Under the pieces are notes generated by a model. It did not search any database and was not told the DNA's origin. It worked only from the letters and a program-made list of their open reading frames with translations. This document shows positions 12,451 through 22,645 of a stretch of 64,000 nt of DNA, piece after piece; positions within the stretch are counted from its first letter, which is position 1; each line of letters begins with the position of its first letter. The stretch comes from Girardinichthys multiradiatus (lineage: Eukaryota > Chordata > Actinopteri > Cyprinodontiformes > Goodeidae): positions 7,837,390 to 7,901,389 of the forward strand of contig NC_061816.1 of assembly GCF_021462225.1 (NCBI RefSeq). The letters are read 5' to 3'. The position numbers were made by a program, and so were the translations under genes.

Positions 12451-12811
12451 GTCCATCCTCACTCGTGTTTTTCATTGTTCCCATCCTTGCATCATACATT
12501 GCTTGCTTTTGTCCATTTGTGGATAATAACTCCAGTTTCAGTCAGAGAATAATAAACAAAGGCATTAGCTGTATAAGGAGGAACTGTTTATTTCACACTG
12601 CACCACTCTGTCTGGAATAGAAACCAATAGATGTTTTTTTTTTTAATTAATTATGTGAATATTTTTCGAATGCAATTACTACTTAGAAAGCACAATTGTG
12701 ATTACAAGCCCAGTACAAACTTGAAAAAATACTTTTTATCAAATATTGAATTGTCCTTTACAACCTAGTTTTGTGCAATCAAAATAATTATAGTTCTTTG
12801 AAAATCTGCTA

Positions 12812-14412
12812 CAGGTCCTTCTCAAAATATTAGCATATTGTGATAAAGTTAATTATTTTCCATAATGTAATGATGAAAATTTAACATTCATATGTTTTAG
12901 ATTCATTGCACACTAACTGAAATATTTCAGGTCTTTTATTGTCTTAATACGGATGATTGTGGCATACAGCTCATGAAAACCCAAAATTCCTATCTCACAA
13001 AATTAGCATATCATTAAAAGGGTCTCTAAATGAGCTATGAACCTAATCATCTGAATCAACGAGTTAACTCTAAACACCTGCAAAAGATTCCTGAGGCCTT
13101 TAAAACTCCCAGCCTGGTTCATCACTCAAAACCCCAATCATGGGTAAGACTGCCGACCTGACTGCTGTCCAGAAGGCCACTATTGACACCCTCAAGCAAG
13201 AGGGTAAGACACAGAAAGAAATTTCTGAACGAATAGGCTGTTCCCAGAGTGCTGTATCAAGGCACCTCAGTGGGAAGTCTGTGGGAAGGAAAAAGTGTGG
13301 CAGAAAACGCTGCACAACGAGAAGAGGTGACCGGACCCTGAGGAAGATTGTGGAGAAGGGCTGATTCCAGACGTTGGGGGACCTGCGGAAGCAGTGGACT
13401 GAGTCTGGAGTAGAAACATCCAGAGCCACCGTGCACAGGCGTGTGCAGGAAATGGGCTACAGGTGCCGCATTCCCCAGGTCAAGCCACTTTTGAACCAGA
13501 AACAGCGGCAGAAGCGCCTGACCTGGGCTACAGAGAAGCAGCACTGGACTGTTGCTCAGTGGTCCAAATTACTTTTTTCGGATGAAAGCAAATTCTGCAT
13601 GTCATTTCGAAATCAAGGTGCCAGAGTCTGGAGGAAGACTGGGGAGAACAAAATGCCAGAAGTCCAGTGTCAAGTACCCACTGTCAGTGATGGTCTGGGG
13701 TGCCGTGTCAGCTGCTGGTGTTGGTCCACTGTGTTTTATCAAGGGCAGGGTCAACGCAGCTAGCTATCGGGAGATTTTGGAGCACTTCATGCTTCCATCT
13801 GCTGAAAAGCTTTATGGAGATGAAGATTTCATTTTTCAGCACGACCTGGCACCTGCTCACAGTGCCAAAACCACTGGTAAATGGTTTACTGACCATGGTA
13901 TCACTGTGCTCAATTGGCCTGCCAGCTCTCCTGACCTGAACCCCATAGAGAATCTGTGGGATATTGTGAAGAGAACGTTGAGAGACTCAAGACCCAACAT
14001 TCTGGATGAGCTAAAGGCCGCTATCGAAGCATCCTGGGCCTCCATAAGACCTCAGCAGTGCCACAGGCTGATTGCCTCCATGCCACGCCGCATTGAAGCA
14101 GTCATTTCTGCAAAAGGATTCCCGACCAAGTATTGAGTGCATAACTGTACATGATTATTTGAAGGTTGACGTTTTTTGTATTAAAAACATTTTCTTTTAT
14201 TGGTCGGATGAAATATGCTAATTTTGTGAGATAGGAATTTTGGGTTTTCATGAGCTGTATGCCAAAATCATCCGTATTAAGACAATAAAAGACCTGAAAT
14301 ATTTCAGTTAGTGTGCAATGAATCTAAAATATATGAATGTTAAATTTTCATCATGACATTATGGAAAATAATTAACTTTATCACAATATGCTAATATTTT
14401 GAGAAGGACCTG
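12812..14412 (+). mobile_element. Tc1-like transposon A, full length
   Basis: The 1601-bp element starts CAGGTCCTTCTCAAAATATT and ends in the reverse complement, with TA on both sides (12810-12811 and 14413-14414), the canonical Tc1 target duplication. The inverted terminal repeats are about 200 bp (12812-13012 and about 14213-14412), nearly perfect. One transposase gene lies between, on the plus strand. The partner element B starts 338 bp further on in opposite orientation. Confidence 0.95.
13140..14136 (+). pseudogene. Tc1 transposase pseudogene (element A)
   Basis: It would bind the terminal repeats and perform TA-targeted cut-and-paste transposition. The start ATG at 13140 follows ccaatc and begins MGKTADLTAVQKATID. 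The N-terminal helix-turn-helix (GKTQKEISERIGCSQSAVSRHL) and basic GRKKCGRKR region precede a DDE catalytic domain: Asp in LFSDESKF (about 13575), Asp in FQHDLAPAHSAK (about 13840), Glu in DLNPIENLW (about 13945). It ends at TGA 14134-14136. Defects: TGA at codon 75 (13362-13364) where element B has CGA, and a frame change near 13650-13680. ATG to stop spans 997 nt in both A and B, so the frameshift is shared and older than the pair. Confidence 0.93.
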
Positions 14413-14414
14413 TA

Positions 14415-14747
14415 CATATATCATTTTCAGCGACTTGATGACTTGCATAGATAGCGTGTGACCTTAAGCCCAAGCTTACTTGGACTATGCAGCAGGACAG
14501 TGATCCGAAGCACACCAACAAGTCCTCATCTGAATGGCTCAAAAACCCCGAATTATTGTTTTGGGGTGGCCTAGTCAAAGTCTGGCCTTAAATCTGCTTG
14601 AGATATTGTGGTATGACGTTAAATAAGCTGTATATCCCCAAAAACTTTCTCATGGGCCTGAATTAAACAATTCTGCAATGAGGAGTGGGCCAGACTTAGG
14701 AGGCAACTACAACATATAGATGATCCTCAGAAAGGCTCTTCTGTTTA
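14415..14747 (+). mobile_element. Tc1-like transposase relic between elements A and B
   Basis: The spacer between the two Tc1 copies is itself a fossil of a different Tc1-like family. The plus strand reads QQDSDPKHT then SEWLKN (about 14488-14545), the second catalytic Asp region, then tggcctagtcaaagtctggcc (a degraded WPSQSPDL block, near 14566-14586). No terminal repeats were found within the spacer. Confidence 0.7.
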
Positions 14748-14749
14748 TA

Positions 14750-16351
14750 CAGGCCCTTCTCAAAATATTAGCATATTGTGATAAAGTTCATTATTTTCCA
14801 TAATGTCATGATGAAAATTTAACATTCATATATTTTAGATTCATTGCACACTAACTGAAATATTTCAGGTCTTTTATTGTCTTAATATGGATGATTTTGG
14901 CATACAGCTCATGAAAACCCAAAATTCCTATCTCACAAAATTAGCATATTTCATCCGACCAAAAAAAGAAAAGTGTTTTTAATACAAAAAACGTCAACCT
15001 TCAAATAATCATGTACAGTTATGCACTCAATACTTGGTCAGGAATCCTTTTGCAGAAATGACTGCTTCAATGCGGCGTGGCATGGAGGCAATCAGCCTGT
15101 GGCACTGCTGAGGTCTTATGGAGGCCCAGGATGCTTCGATAGCGGCCTTTAGCTCATCCAGAGTGTTGGGTCTTGAGTCTCTCAACGTTCTCTTCACAAT
15201 ATCCCACAGATTCTCTATGGGGTTCAGGTCAGGAGGGTTGGCAGGCCAATTGAGCACAGTGATACCATGGTCAGTAAACCATTCACCAGTGGTTTTGGCA
15301 CTGTGAGCAGGTGCCAGGTCGTGCTGAAAAATGAAATCTTCATCTCCATAAAGCTTTTCAGCAGATGGAAGCATGAAGTGCTCCAAAATCTCCTGATAGC
15401 TAGCTGCATTGACCCTGCCCTTGATAAAACACAGTGGACCAACACCAGCAGCTGACACGGCACCCCAGACCATCACTGACTGTGGGTACTTGACACTGGA
15501 CTTCTGGCATTTTGTTCTCCCCAGTCTTCCTCCAGACTCTGGCACCTTGATTTCGAAATGACATGCAGAATTTGCTTTCATCCGAAAAAAGTACTTTGGA
15601 CCACTGAGCAACAGTCCAGTGCTGCTTCTCTGTAGCCCAGGTCAGGCGCTTCTGCCGCTGTTTCTGGTTCAAAAGTGGCTTGACCTGGGGAATGCGGCAC
15701 CTGTAGCCCATTTCCTGCACACGCCGGTGCACGGTGGCTCTGGATGTTTCTACTCCAGACTCAGTCCACTGCTTCCGCAGGTCCCCCAACGTCTGGAATC
15801 GGCCCTTCTCCACAATCTTCCTCAGGGTCCGGTCACCTCTTCTCGTTGTGCAGCGTTTTCTGCCACACTTTTTCCTTCCCACAGACTTCCCACTGAGGTG
15901 CCTTGATACAGCACTCTGGGAACAGCCTATTCATTCAGAAATTTCTTTCTGTGTCTTACCCTCTTGCTTGAGGGTGTCAATAGTGGCCTTCTGGACAGCA
16001 GTCAGGTCGGCAGTCTTACCCATGATTGGGGTTTTGAGTGATGAACCAGGCTGGGAGTTTTAAAGGCCTCAGGAATCTTTTGCAGGTGTTTAGAGTTAAC
16101 TCGTTGATTCAGATGATTAGGTTCATAGCTCGTTTAGAGACCCTTTTAATGATATGCTAATTTTGTGAGATAGGAATTTTGGGTTTTCATGAGCTGTATG
16201 CCAAAATCATCCGTATTAAGACAATAAAAGACCTGAAATATTTCAGTTAGTGTGCAATGAATCTAAAATATATGAATGTTAAATTTTCATCATTACATTA
16301 TGGAAAATAATTAACTTTATCACAATATGCTAATATTTTGAGAAGGACCTG
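14750..16351 (-). mobile_element. Tc1-like transposon B, full length, inverted relative to A
   Basis: A 1602-bp element of the same family as A, transposase on the minus strand. TA flanks both ends (14748-14749 and 16352-16353). The left terminus has CAGGCCCTTCTC in place of CAGGTCCTTCTC, one substitution; the right terminus is intact. Terminal repeats are about 200 bp. Together with A it forms a 1.6-kb-arm inverted repeat around a 333-bp core. Confidence 0.95.
15027..16023 (-). pseudogene. Tc1 transposase pseudogene (element B)
   Basis: Same protein family as in element A. ATG lies at 16023-16021, stop at 15027. DDE residues are visible: LFSDESKF, FQHDLAPAHSAK and DLNPIENLW (preceded by NPP where A has SSP). 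A private nonsense codon TGA at codon 31 (15933-15931) sits inside the helix-turn-helix, where A has CGA (Arg). Conversely B keeps Arg (KGRFQTL) at A's TGA. The internal frameshift around 15480-15510 is identical to A's, and the ATG-to-stop distance is the same 997 nt. Confidence 0.93.
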
Positions 16352-16353
16352 TA

Positions 16354-17883
16354 AAAGGTAGTTGGTTTGAGTAAAAGCATTTGTACATTCATATATGTTT
16401 ATTATAAGAACCTACAGCCTAATAAGAGCATAAAGGAACCAGCTAATGTAAAGACGGTCTGCTTCATTGCTGTTGTCATGGATGCGTAGACTGTAATTAG
16501 AGCTCTGCAGAAGTGAGTAGGTGTAGACATGAATGGTGTTGTTAATTAAACGCTGCTGTTCCTCTAATCTCACTTCATCCTCCCTGTTAATGGCATCTTG
16601 TTAGATATTTGGTGTATTAAAAAACCAAGTTTCAAACTTCTTACCTGCTTTACGGAACTGGTTGTTCTACCTTAATATCTGTTTTCTCAACCATTTGCTA
16701 TATATTTTTATCCACAGAATCCCCTAAAGAGGTGTACCTGATCTGAATTTAATGTAAAAAGGCAATAAAAGTACTCCTGATAAATCATCTGAGAATAAAT
16801 TAATGACTTAGCTTTATAGTTTCGATACGGTGCTACTAATGAGTAGAAACTAATGAGCTGTATTCCCATAAAACAAGAGTTGTATTTATCATGTATGGAT
16901 GTACCATATTTTCCCATTTTGATTCCTTACTTTCCAGGCGAAGAGACCAACTGGTTTTACAAATATATCTCCTTTTTATTGTTCAGATGTTTATTAGACA
17001 GTTTTATAAAGAGCTCAATGTTTTTACAAGCAGTTTTATCTTATCCAACATTATGAGTCCATCAGGTCTTTGTTTCCAGATCCTTAAACGTTAATATTTT
17101 CTGCTTCTTTCGATTTTAAACCCTTTGTTTTCCAATATTGTGGGATTTTCTGCTGCTGTTTAATGAACCTACACCTGACTGAGGATTTCTGATTCATGCA
17201 CTAAATATTACCTGATTAATAATTGAGTCTCGTTCCACTTCTTTTTCTGTCTTCTTTAGAAACATTTGGACATTGATAATGTTTCTGATGGAAGGTATTT
17301 TTATTTAAGAGAAGTGTAAACACTTCTCAAAGTACAGCACCAACGTTTAAAATCCTCATCATGAGTCTGGTCATTACTCTACAGGAGTCCAGCATGTTTT
17401 CCTCTGCTGACTAGTTTTACTAATTCATTTAGTTAACGGCAGAACTCACCTGGTTAAACACCAGGAGAAATAACAGCTCTGTTTGGGTCCTGAACTGAAC
17501 CTTTCCCCACAATGCTCTGCAACTCTCTGGTGAGCACCTCCACCTCCATCTCCACCTCTGTTGCCTTTTTTAGGATGAAGCAGCAGGTGCAGAGAAAACA
17601 CACAGCAGAAGACCTGCTACAGCAAAGCCAGGGGTTACGAGAAGGTCTGCATGTCAAACATTTAACATTTGTTGTCTTAATGATGAGAAGCCATTCATGT
17701 TTGGGAAAAGCTGTGATTTATTTTCTCTATTTATTTTCCAGATGTGTATTAGATAAGTATGGAAAACTGACAATGGAGAAATGATTGATTCATGTAGTTT
17801 TTATAAAGGACAAAAATCTAATAATGCTTAACGAATGCAGTGGGTTCTACACTGATTTATTTTAGATTTTTTTAACATCACAC
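16354..17883. other. No confirmed gene; one weak exon-like segment
   Basis: Mostly AT-rich unique-looking DNA. At 17545-17573 a pyrimidine tract ending ccttttttag precedes an 80-nt segment (about 17573-17650) that reads KQQVQRKHTAEDLLQQ, glutamine-rich and coiled-coil-like. The downstream boundary gaag/gtctgc is a poor splice donor. I do not call it a gene. Confidence 0.25.
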
Positions 17884-18219
17884 TAGGGCTGAAACAATCA
17901 GATTAGTCATGATAAATTGATTATTGAAATAATTGTCATCTGATTTAGTAATCGAATCATCGTTAACCGGAGTATACAGACTCTAAAACACGCCATTTGC
18001 TCAAAGAACAACTAACTCAGATCAGTAATTAGGCCATAATAGTACAAAAACATATATAAATTTTGCATTGTCTGTAAATGTGCTTTATCCAGAACTCCTC
18101 AAGTGGCGTAGCTTTAGCTTCACCTGGTTCAAATTCTGTAAAAAATCTCCTATTAAGCACATTTTGCTATCTGATTATTGATCAATTAATCGGAAAAAAC
18201 AATTACAGATTAATCGGCG
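17884..18219. mobile_element. Non-autonomous hAT MITE, degraded
   Basis: Begins tagggctgaaacaatcagat and contains the repeated ATTAATCG/CGATTAAT wording of a common teleost hAT-type MITE: gattattgaaataattgtc near the left end and gattattgatcaattaatcg near the right end (about 18173-18192), roughly inverted. The right terminus is eroded and no 8-bp target duplication can be read. Confidence 0.6.
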
Positions 18220-18300
18220 TTCTGAGAGAACGATCTTTTTGTCCTTTTTGAGAAGCAGGTTTTTAGGGTCCTTAATTTCTCCTATTAACTGCAAAATTGG

Positions 18301-18326
18301 AGACAGACAGACAGACAGACAGACAG
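18301..18326. repeat. (ACAG)n microsatellite
   Basis: Six and a half perfect tetranucleotide units (agac/acag). Confidence 0.9.
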
Positions 18327-19055
18327 TTTGTTCCCACATCCCTGAAATGTCGTCTAAAAAGTCAAACACAGAACAGCCATGAAGAAACCCTCATTCGTGT
18401 TGAAAACAAGCAGTAATACAAGGCTGAAAATAACATGCTTTTCTTTTTATGTTGCGAATGACATTAAAACGAAGTATTTCGCCTTACTCTACATTTGCGG
18501 TCATGAGGATGCGGGGGTCATGTTCCGACCTCAGGAAAAAGTCCGTCAAACTCATGCTACTACGATGACACATCTGCTCGTGAACAACCTCAACAGCAAT
18601 ATATAAATGACTTAAAGTAACATTACCCTTATTCAAATAAAGTACCCGAATAAAGACCAAAAATATGTCTCATTTAATACCAGGCCTAAATTTTTTTTGA
18701 CACGTTTCTTTTATTTTCCACATAACAGCCTTGTTTACCACTTACCCGGTTCAAACCCTCTACTATGGCCTCTACTGTTCCTGTTATTTATGTTTTATTT
18801 CTTAACTGTTCAAACTGAAGGAAATTGCTGCGTGTTTTTGACACCTGAGTGGAGAGCTTGTAATGAAATAAATGGCACCAAGACGCCGGCTGCTCCAAGG
18901 AAACGAACAAGCAACGAGTTTGAGAAAGAGCAGAAAATTGTGACGTGCTGTCAAGAGGTAATACAAAGGGAGCAGTTTGGGGGCATTTACTCTGATGTGG
19001 AGAAGGAAAAACATTGAGCCGATTAGCAGGCGATGGGGGGAGATATAAAGGGTTC
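18327..19055. other. No gene recognised
   Basis: Short open frames at 18697-19017 and antisense to it overlap and show no domain. Nothing else recognised. Confidence 0.4.
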
Positions 19056-19215
19056 TTATGCAGCCTTGAAAAGTCTGGAATTTGATTTCAGTATTTTCCA
19101 GGTATGGATAAGTACGGAAAAACAAAATGACTTTGTCCTTTATCCATTGTCTAAATGTGTTAGGGTTAGGGTTCATCTTTTATTGTATCCTTCCTTCCTC
19201 CCTCCCTCTCCTTTT
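19056..19215. repeat. Dispersed repeat with pyrimidine tail, copy 2, with telomere-like word
   Basis: Shares ttttccaggt and ttgtctaaatgt (19149-19160) with 12056-12450, then runs into ccttccttcctccctccctc. Between leader and tail sits ttagggttagggtt (19160-19173), about 2.3 units of the vertebrate telomere repeat. That is too short to call an interstitial telomere. Confidence 0.45.
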
Positions 19216-19322
19216 TAGTCATATATTTAAAGAATGCTGTAAATATAAACACTATCCAGAGCAGGTTGATGACTATTTTTAAACAGAATCATACCCATAT
19301 AGCCTCAAATATACACATACAT

Positions 19323-19470
19323 TTCAATTCAATTCAAAACCTGTATTGTCATTGTCAAAATGCGCTGTAGCCAAAGTGAAAAATAGTGCACAATGGTTCT
19401 CCAGGTCCCATAAGCATCTCTTCAGAAGTTCATTATATACATTAATATGCAATAGGAATTCAGGGCAGGC
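19323..19470 (-). mobile_element. Rex1/CR1-like LINE, 3'-terminal part
   Basis: Starts with the tail tcaattcaattcaaaa (ATTGA-type repeats on the element strand) and continues with the 3' untranslated part. It is separated from its coding part at 20260-21200 by the hAT element inserted at 19471. The same tail occurs at 41216 and 42409. Confidence 0.6.
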
Positions 19471-20250
19471 TAGGGCTGGGTAATTACTCACATTTTGATC
19501 TTGATTACGATTTGGGTTTTCAACGATCATAAAAACATAATGATTGATATTTGAAACTTCGCAGTTTACTCTCGTGTTGTTTTGTGTTGTGAATCCATGC
19601 TGTAGACCCCTCCCACAGCCCCAACCGGTTTTGTTTTCTTCAGCGTGAGTTAGAAACACTTCTCAATCAAGACTAAAAAGTTGAGCAAGGCTGAAAACAA
19701 CAGGATAAAGGCCGAAGAAAGAGAACCATTGGTAAAAAAGACAGGGAAAATGATTTTAGTGGAGTGGAAACATTATGGGTACGCACAATCAGACGTGAAA
19801 CAAGTAGCAATAGTGTGCAAACATTGCTATGCTATCGTAGCTGCACCACAGAGGAACACTACGAACCAGTTCAATCATTTGAAGCCCACTCACAATGTAG
19901 TTTATGAACAAGCAATGAAGAAGCAAAGAGAGAAAGGCCTCTCGACTCCTGCCTGAACCCTCAACCCTGAATGCAATAACTTTTTTCTCACCAAAGACCA
20001 GCGCTCAATCAACACAGTGAGTAAACTGGGATTAATTTACACTTTATTTGTCGGTTAAGACAAAGTTTCACTTATTTGTCTAATTTCTTGAAAAATTTTT
20101 GAAATCCTTAGGAAAACATTGTTTAACAGCCATTGTTTATGTTCAATAAATTAATGTTATCAAAGTTACAGAATAATCTTGTTAGAAAATCGAGATCTCA
20201 ATTTCATTTAACATAATTGTGATTGTAATTTTTGCAATAATGCAAATAGT
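19471..20250 (+). mobile_element. hAT-type element inserted in the Rex1-like LINE
   Basis: The left end reads tagggctgggtaattactca, a standard teleost hAT terminus with AATTA/GATTACGATT subterminal wording. The right part mirrors it (cataattgtgattgtaatttttgc) and ends near gtgctggca (20249). The interior encodes only a BED zinc finger. An exact 8-bp duplication could not be read because the right border is eroded. Confidence 0.6.
19681..19956 (+). pseudogene. BED zinc-finger fragment of a hAT transposase
   Basis: About 90 codons are open: a basic start, then WKHYGYAQSD, CKHCYAIVAAPQRNTTNQF and NHLKPTH. This is the Cx2C...Hx(3-5)H BED pattern that directs DNA binding of hAT transposases. The basic residue usual before TH is Pro here. 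The frame starts at TTG (19681) with an internal ATG at 19750, so the initiator may be mutated. No catalytic domain follows before the element ends, so this is an internally deleted, non-autonomous copy. Confidence 0.7.
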
Positions 20251-20259
20251 GCTGGCACA

Positions 20260-21200
20260 AGTGTAATAAACTAACGGTACCATACTGCAGCAAATAGAGG
20301 TCATAACACAGAGAGAGGACATACTGACAGTTATGGTCCAGATCACAGCTAATTAAATAGTGAGGAGTAGAGAATGTTACTGGGTGGGGCAGAGAGAAGA
20401 GGGGGGCAACTGTTTAGCAACCTCACTGCCTGAGGGTACAGGCTCTGGGCCAGTCTGGTGGTTTGGGCTCATATGGACCTGTAAGTTCTACCTGAAGGCA
20501 TCAGGTAAAACAGGTGTTGTACTGGGTGCTGTTGATCACTCAGGATGTGATGGACTCTATTCAGACAGCGAGTGGTAGATGGTAGTGATCTCTGGAAGAG
20601 TTGTCCCAATGGTCTTCCCTGATGTTCTTACCACCAGCTGGAGTGCCTGCTGGTCAGCCTCAGTGCAGCTGGAGAACCACACTAAATGTCTGTAGTTTGA
20701 AACACTGCTGATGGCGCAGTTATAAAAGTTTATCAGCTGCTTTGGGATTCCGGCACCCCTCGACTTCCTCTGGTGTTGCATGCATTGTTGTGCTTGCCCC
20801 ACTGCTAAAAAGGTGTTGATGCTCCAAGATGGGTCCTTTGTAATGGTTACCCCCAAGTATTTGAAGTTGGACGTGCTCTCCACCGCCTTACTGCCAATAT
20901 AGAGTGGGGAGTGGTCTTGTCTGTTCCTGCCGAAGTCCACAACAATTTCCTTGGTCTGCTTGATGTTCAGAACCAGGTTATTGTTCTTACACCATGATGC
21001 CGGATGTTGCACCTCAGACCTGTAGGATCCTGTCTTGTTGTTGTTGTTGACCGAGCACTGTGGTGTCGTCGGCAAAATTGAGAGTGAGATTTCAAGGACA
21101 GGAGGCGGAGCAGTCATGTGTGAACAGAGTGTAGAGCAGTGGGCTGAGCCCACATCCTTGAGGGGCCCCGGTGTTAGTGAGGAAGTTATACAATCTGCCT
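20260..21200 (-). pseudogene. Rex1/CR1-like LINE reverse transcriptase pseudogene
   Basis: Minus-strand reading near 20560-21180 gives the end of a reverse transcriptase: GAPQGCGLSPLLYTLFT wording just upstream (about 21130-21180), a disrupted region where the catalytic ADDT box should be (now CSVNNNNKTGSYRSEV), SWCKNNNLVLNIKQTKEIVVDFG, NFKYLGVTITKDPSW, INFYNCAISSVSNY, and ADQQALQLVVRTSGKTIG. The wording is that of fish Rex1. A frameshift next to the GTTGTTGTT run (21042-21050) breaks the catalytic region. The 5' half of the LINE is absent. Confidence 0.75.
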
Positions 21201-21476
21201 GAATCATTTTGGATGGATATAATTCATTTAAACTCATTGTTTTCTTGGTGCAAACCAAGCTTTTAATCAAATTCCCTAAATTGTCGTTAGAGTTGGAGTC
21301 GAGGTCAGTCCAAAACCTTAGTTTCCAAGTTTGGACCATCTTCCCTAACTGTCCTCCCCAAATGTACATCAATTGGTCGGGATGTTGAGGAACAATCCAG
21401 GAAGTCTTCACCCTGTCATAAACTTGAATATGTTAGAACGCCAGTGCCACTATTTGCAGTGCAACTAATTTAACAT
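21201..21476. other. Degenerate repeat fragment, unassigned
   Basis: Open on the minus strand (about 70 codons with MYIWGGQLGKMVQ wording), and perhaps a DNA-transposon fossil. I cannot name it. Confidence 0.3.
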
Positions 21477-21481
21477 GAATG

Positions 21482-22083
21482 TGTCAGAATCTGTCTGTTA
21501 GGTTTATGTTTGTTCACTTTTTGGTGAGCCAGGTGCTTTTCTGTTCATTTCTGGTTCTTTAGATTCCTTCTGGTTGGTATTGTTGTTTTTCTGTGTTCTG
21601 GTGTTAGATACGTTTAGTTATATTCTGAATGATCAGGCCCTTGTTTATGTTCTTAGTCTAGTCATTGTTTACTTGTATTCATGTCACCTCCATGCTCTCC
21701 TTGCTCATTTGTGTTAATTAGTCACTCTCTCTGTCTCCCTGCAGCCCCGATCCACACCCGTGCCATATTGCTCCTGATTAGCTTCTCTTGCAGTTCATTG
21801 GTTCTCGCTTCACTTCCCTCAGTTTATAAGCTCTCTGGTTTGCATTGTTCTCCACTGTTTCCTTCCGTTAATACTCCGTTAACACATCGTTACCTACCCT
21901 GTGTCTTTGCCCTGCGTTTTTCCATGTCTGTTACCTGGATTTTTATGCACGTGCTACCAACCTGTTTAGGTTGTTTTTCACCTGCCTGTACCTGGTCATC
22001 TGTAAGTTCATTTTTTCATTAAATCCCTTTTTCTTTACCACTCTACTCTGCATTTGGGTCCTACCTCCAAACTCAACATGACA
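21482..22083 (+). mobile_element. Solo LTR of an LTR retrotransposon
   Basis: A 602-bp unit starting tgtcag and ending tgaca (TG...CA with TGTCA/TGACA short inverted ends), flanked by the exact 5-bp target duplication gaatg (21477-21481 and 22084-22088). No internal region or second LTR is adjacent, so recombination between two LTRs has left one. A TATA-like tttataag (21821-21828) and a late attaaa (22018-22023) fit a promoter and polyadenylation region and set the plus orientation. Gypsy-like membership is a guess from sequence feel. Confidence 0.8.
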
Positions 22084-22129
22084 GAATGTGGACTGAGGGG
22101 GTCCCTACCAAGTGAAAAAACAACATTCG

Positions 22130-22645
22130 CTTTGATTTGAAGTTAATTTTTGCAGACACATATTCTAAGCTAGTCAGCCACACTGACAAGAAGCATAATT
22201 GGAGTCAAGGTCAGGTTTTCAGACCAAAAAACAAAGAATCAACTGTCTAGCATGGTGGTGATAGCATCATGCTGTGGGGCTTTTTTTTAATCAAAGATTT
22301 ATTTTAGGGTATTTGTTGCAACTATAGTAAAATGTATCTTTTTACCATCTGTTACTACATGCAGTAAAAGTACAATTACTGCTCTGTACACACTACCAAA
22401 TAGACCGCTTTGCTTCACCAGTTACATCAAATTGTGTACCACAAAACAGCACACAATGCATTCAATCATATTTTTAAATAAATTGTTTTTAATTTATGCT
22501 CTAATGGAACAAACAATTGAAAATTCCCAACTATACAACCAGATAGGGGTTCACAAACAATGAAATAGTTTACTGTTGTCATGAGGAATCGCAGTTCTTT
22601 TCCAACAGGACAATGATCCCAAACAATTTAAAACAAGTTTAAATT
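22130..22645 (+). mobile_element. Tc1-like transposase relic
   Basis: Plus strand shows HGGDSIMLWG (about 22251-22280), the glycine-rich block after the first catalytic Asp, and further on ccaacaggacaatgatccca (22601-22620), the QQDNDP block around the second Asp. About 320 bp of unrelated AT-rich sequence separates them, so the relic has an internal insertion. No terminal repeats seen. Confidence 0.7.

Noticed and set aside
12149..12620. Open frames rich in Ser, Phe, Leu and Pro
   Set aside because: Products of the pyrimidine-rich tract; low complexity in all three phases. The same applies to 24552-25009 and 53829-54059.
15118..15306. Paired small frames conserved between 13.7-14.0 kb and 15.1-15.5 kb
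   Set aside because: Antisense and out-of-frame shadows of the duplicated Tc1 transposase. Conservation reflects element identity, not selection.
19160..19173. Telomere-like ttagggttagggtt
   Set aside because: Just over two units, inside a dispersed repeat; expected by chance and no fusion-point structure around it.
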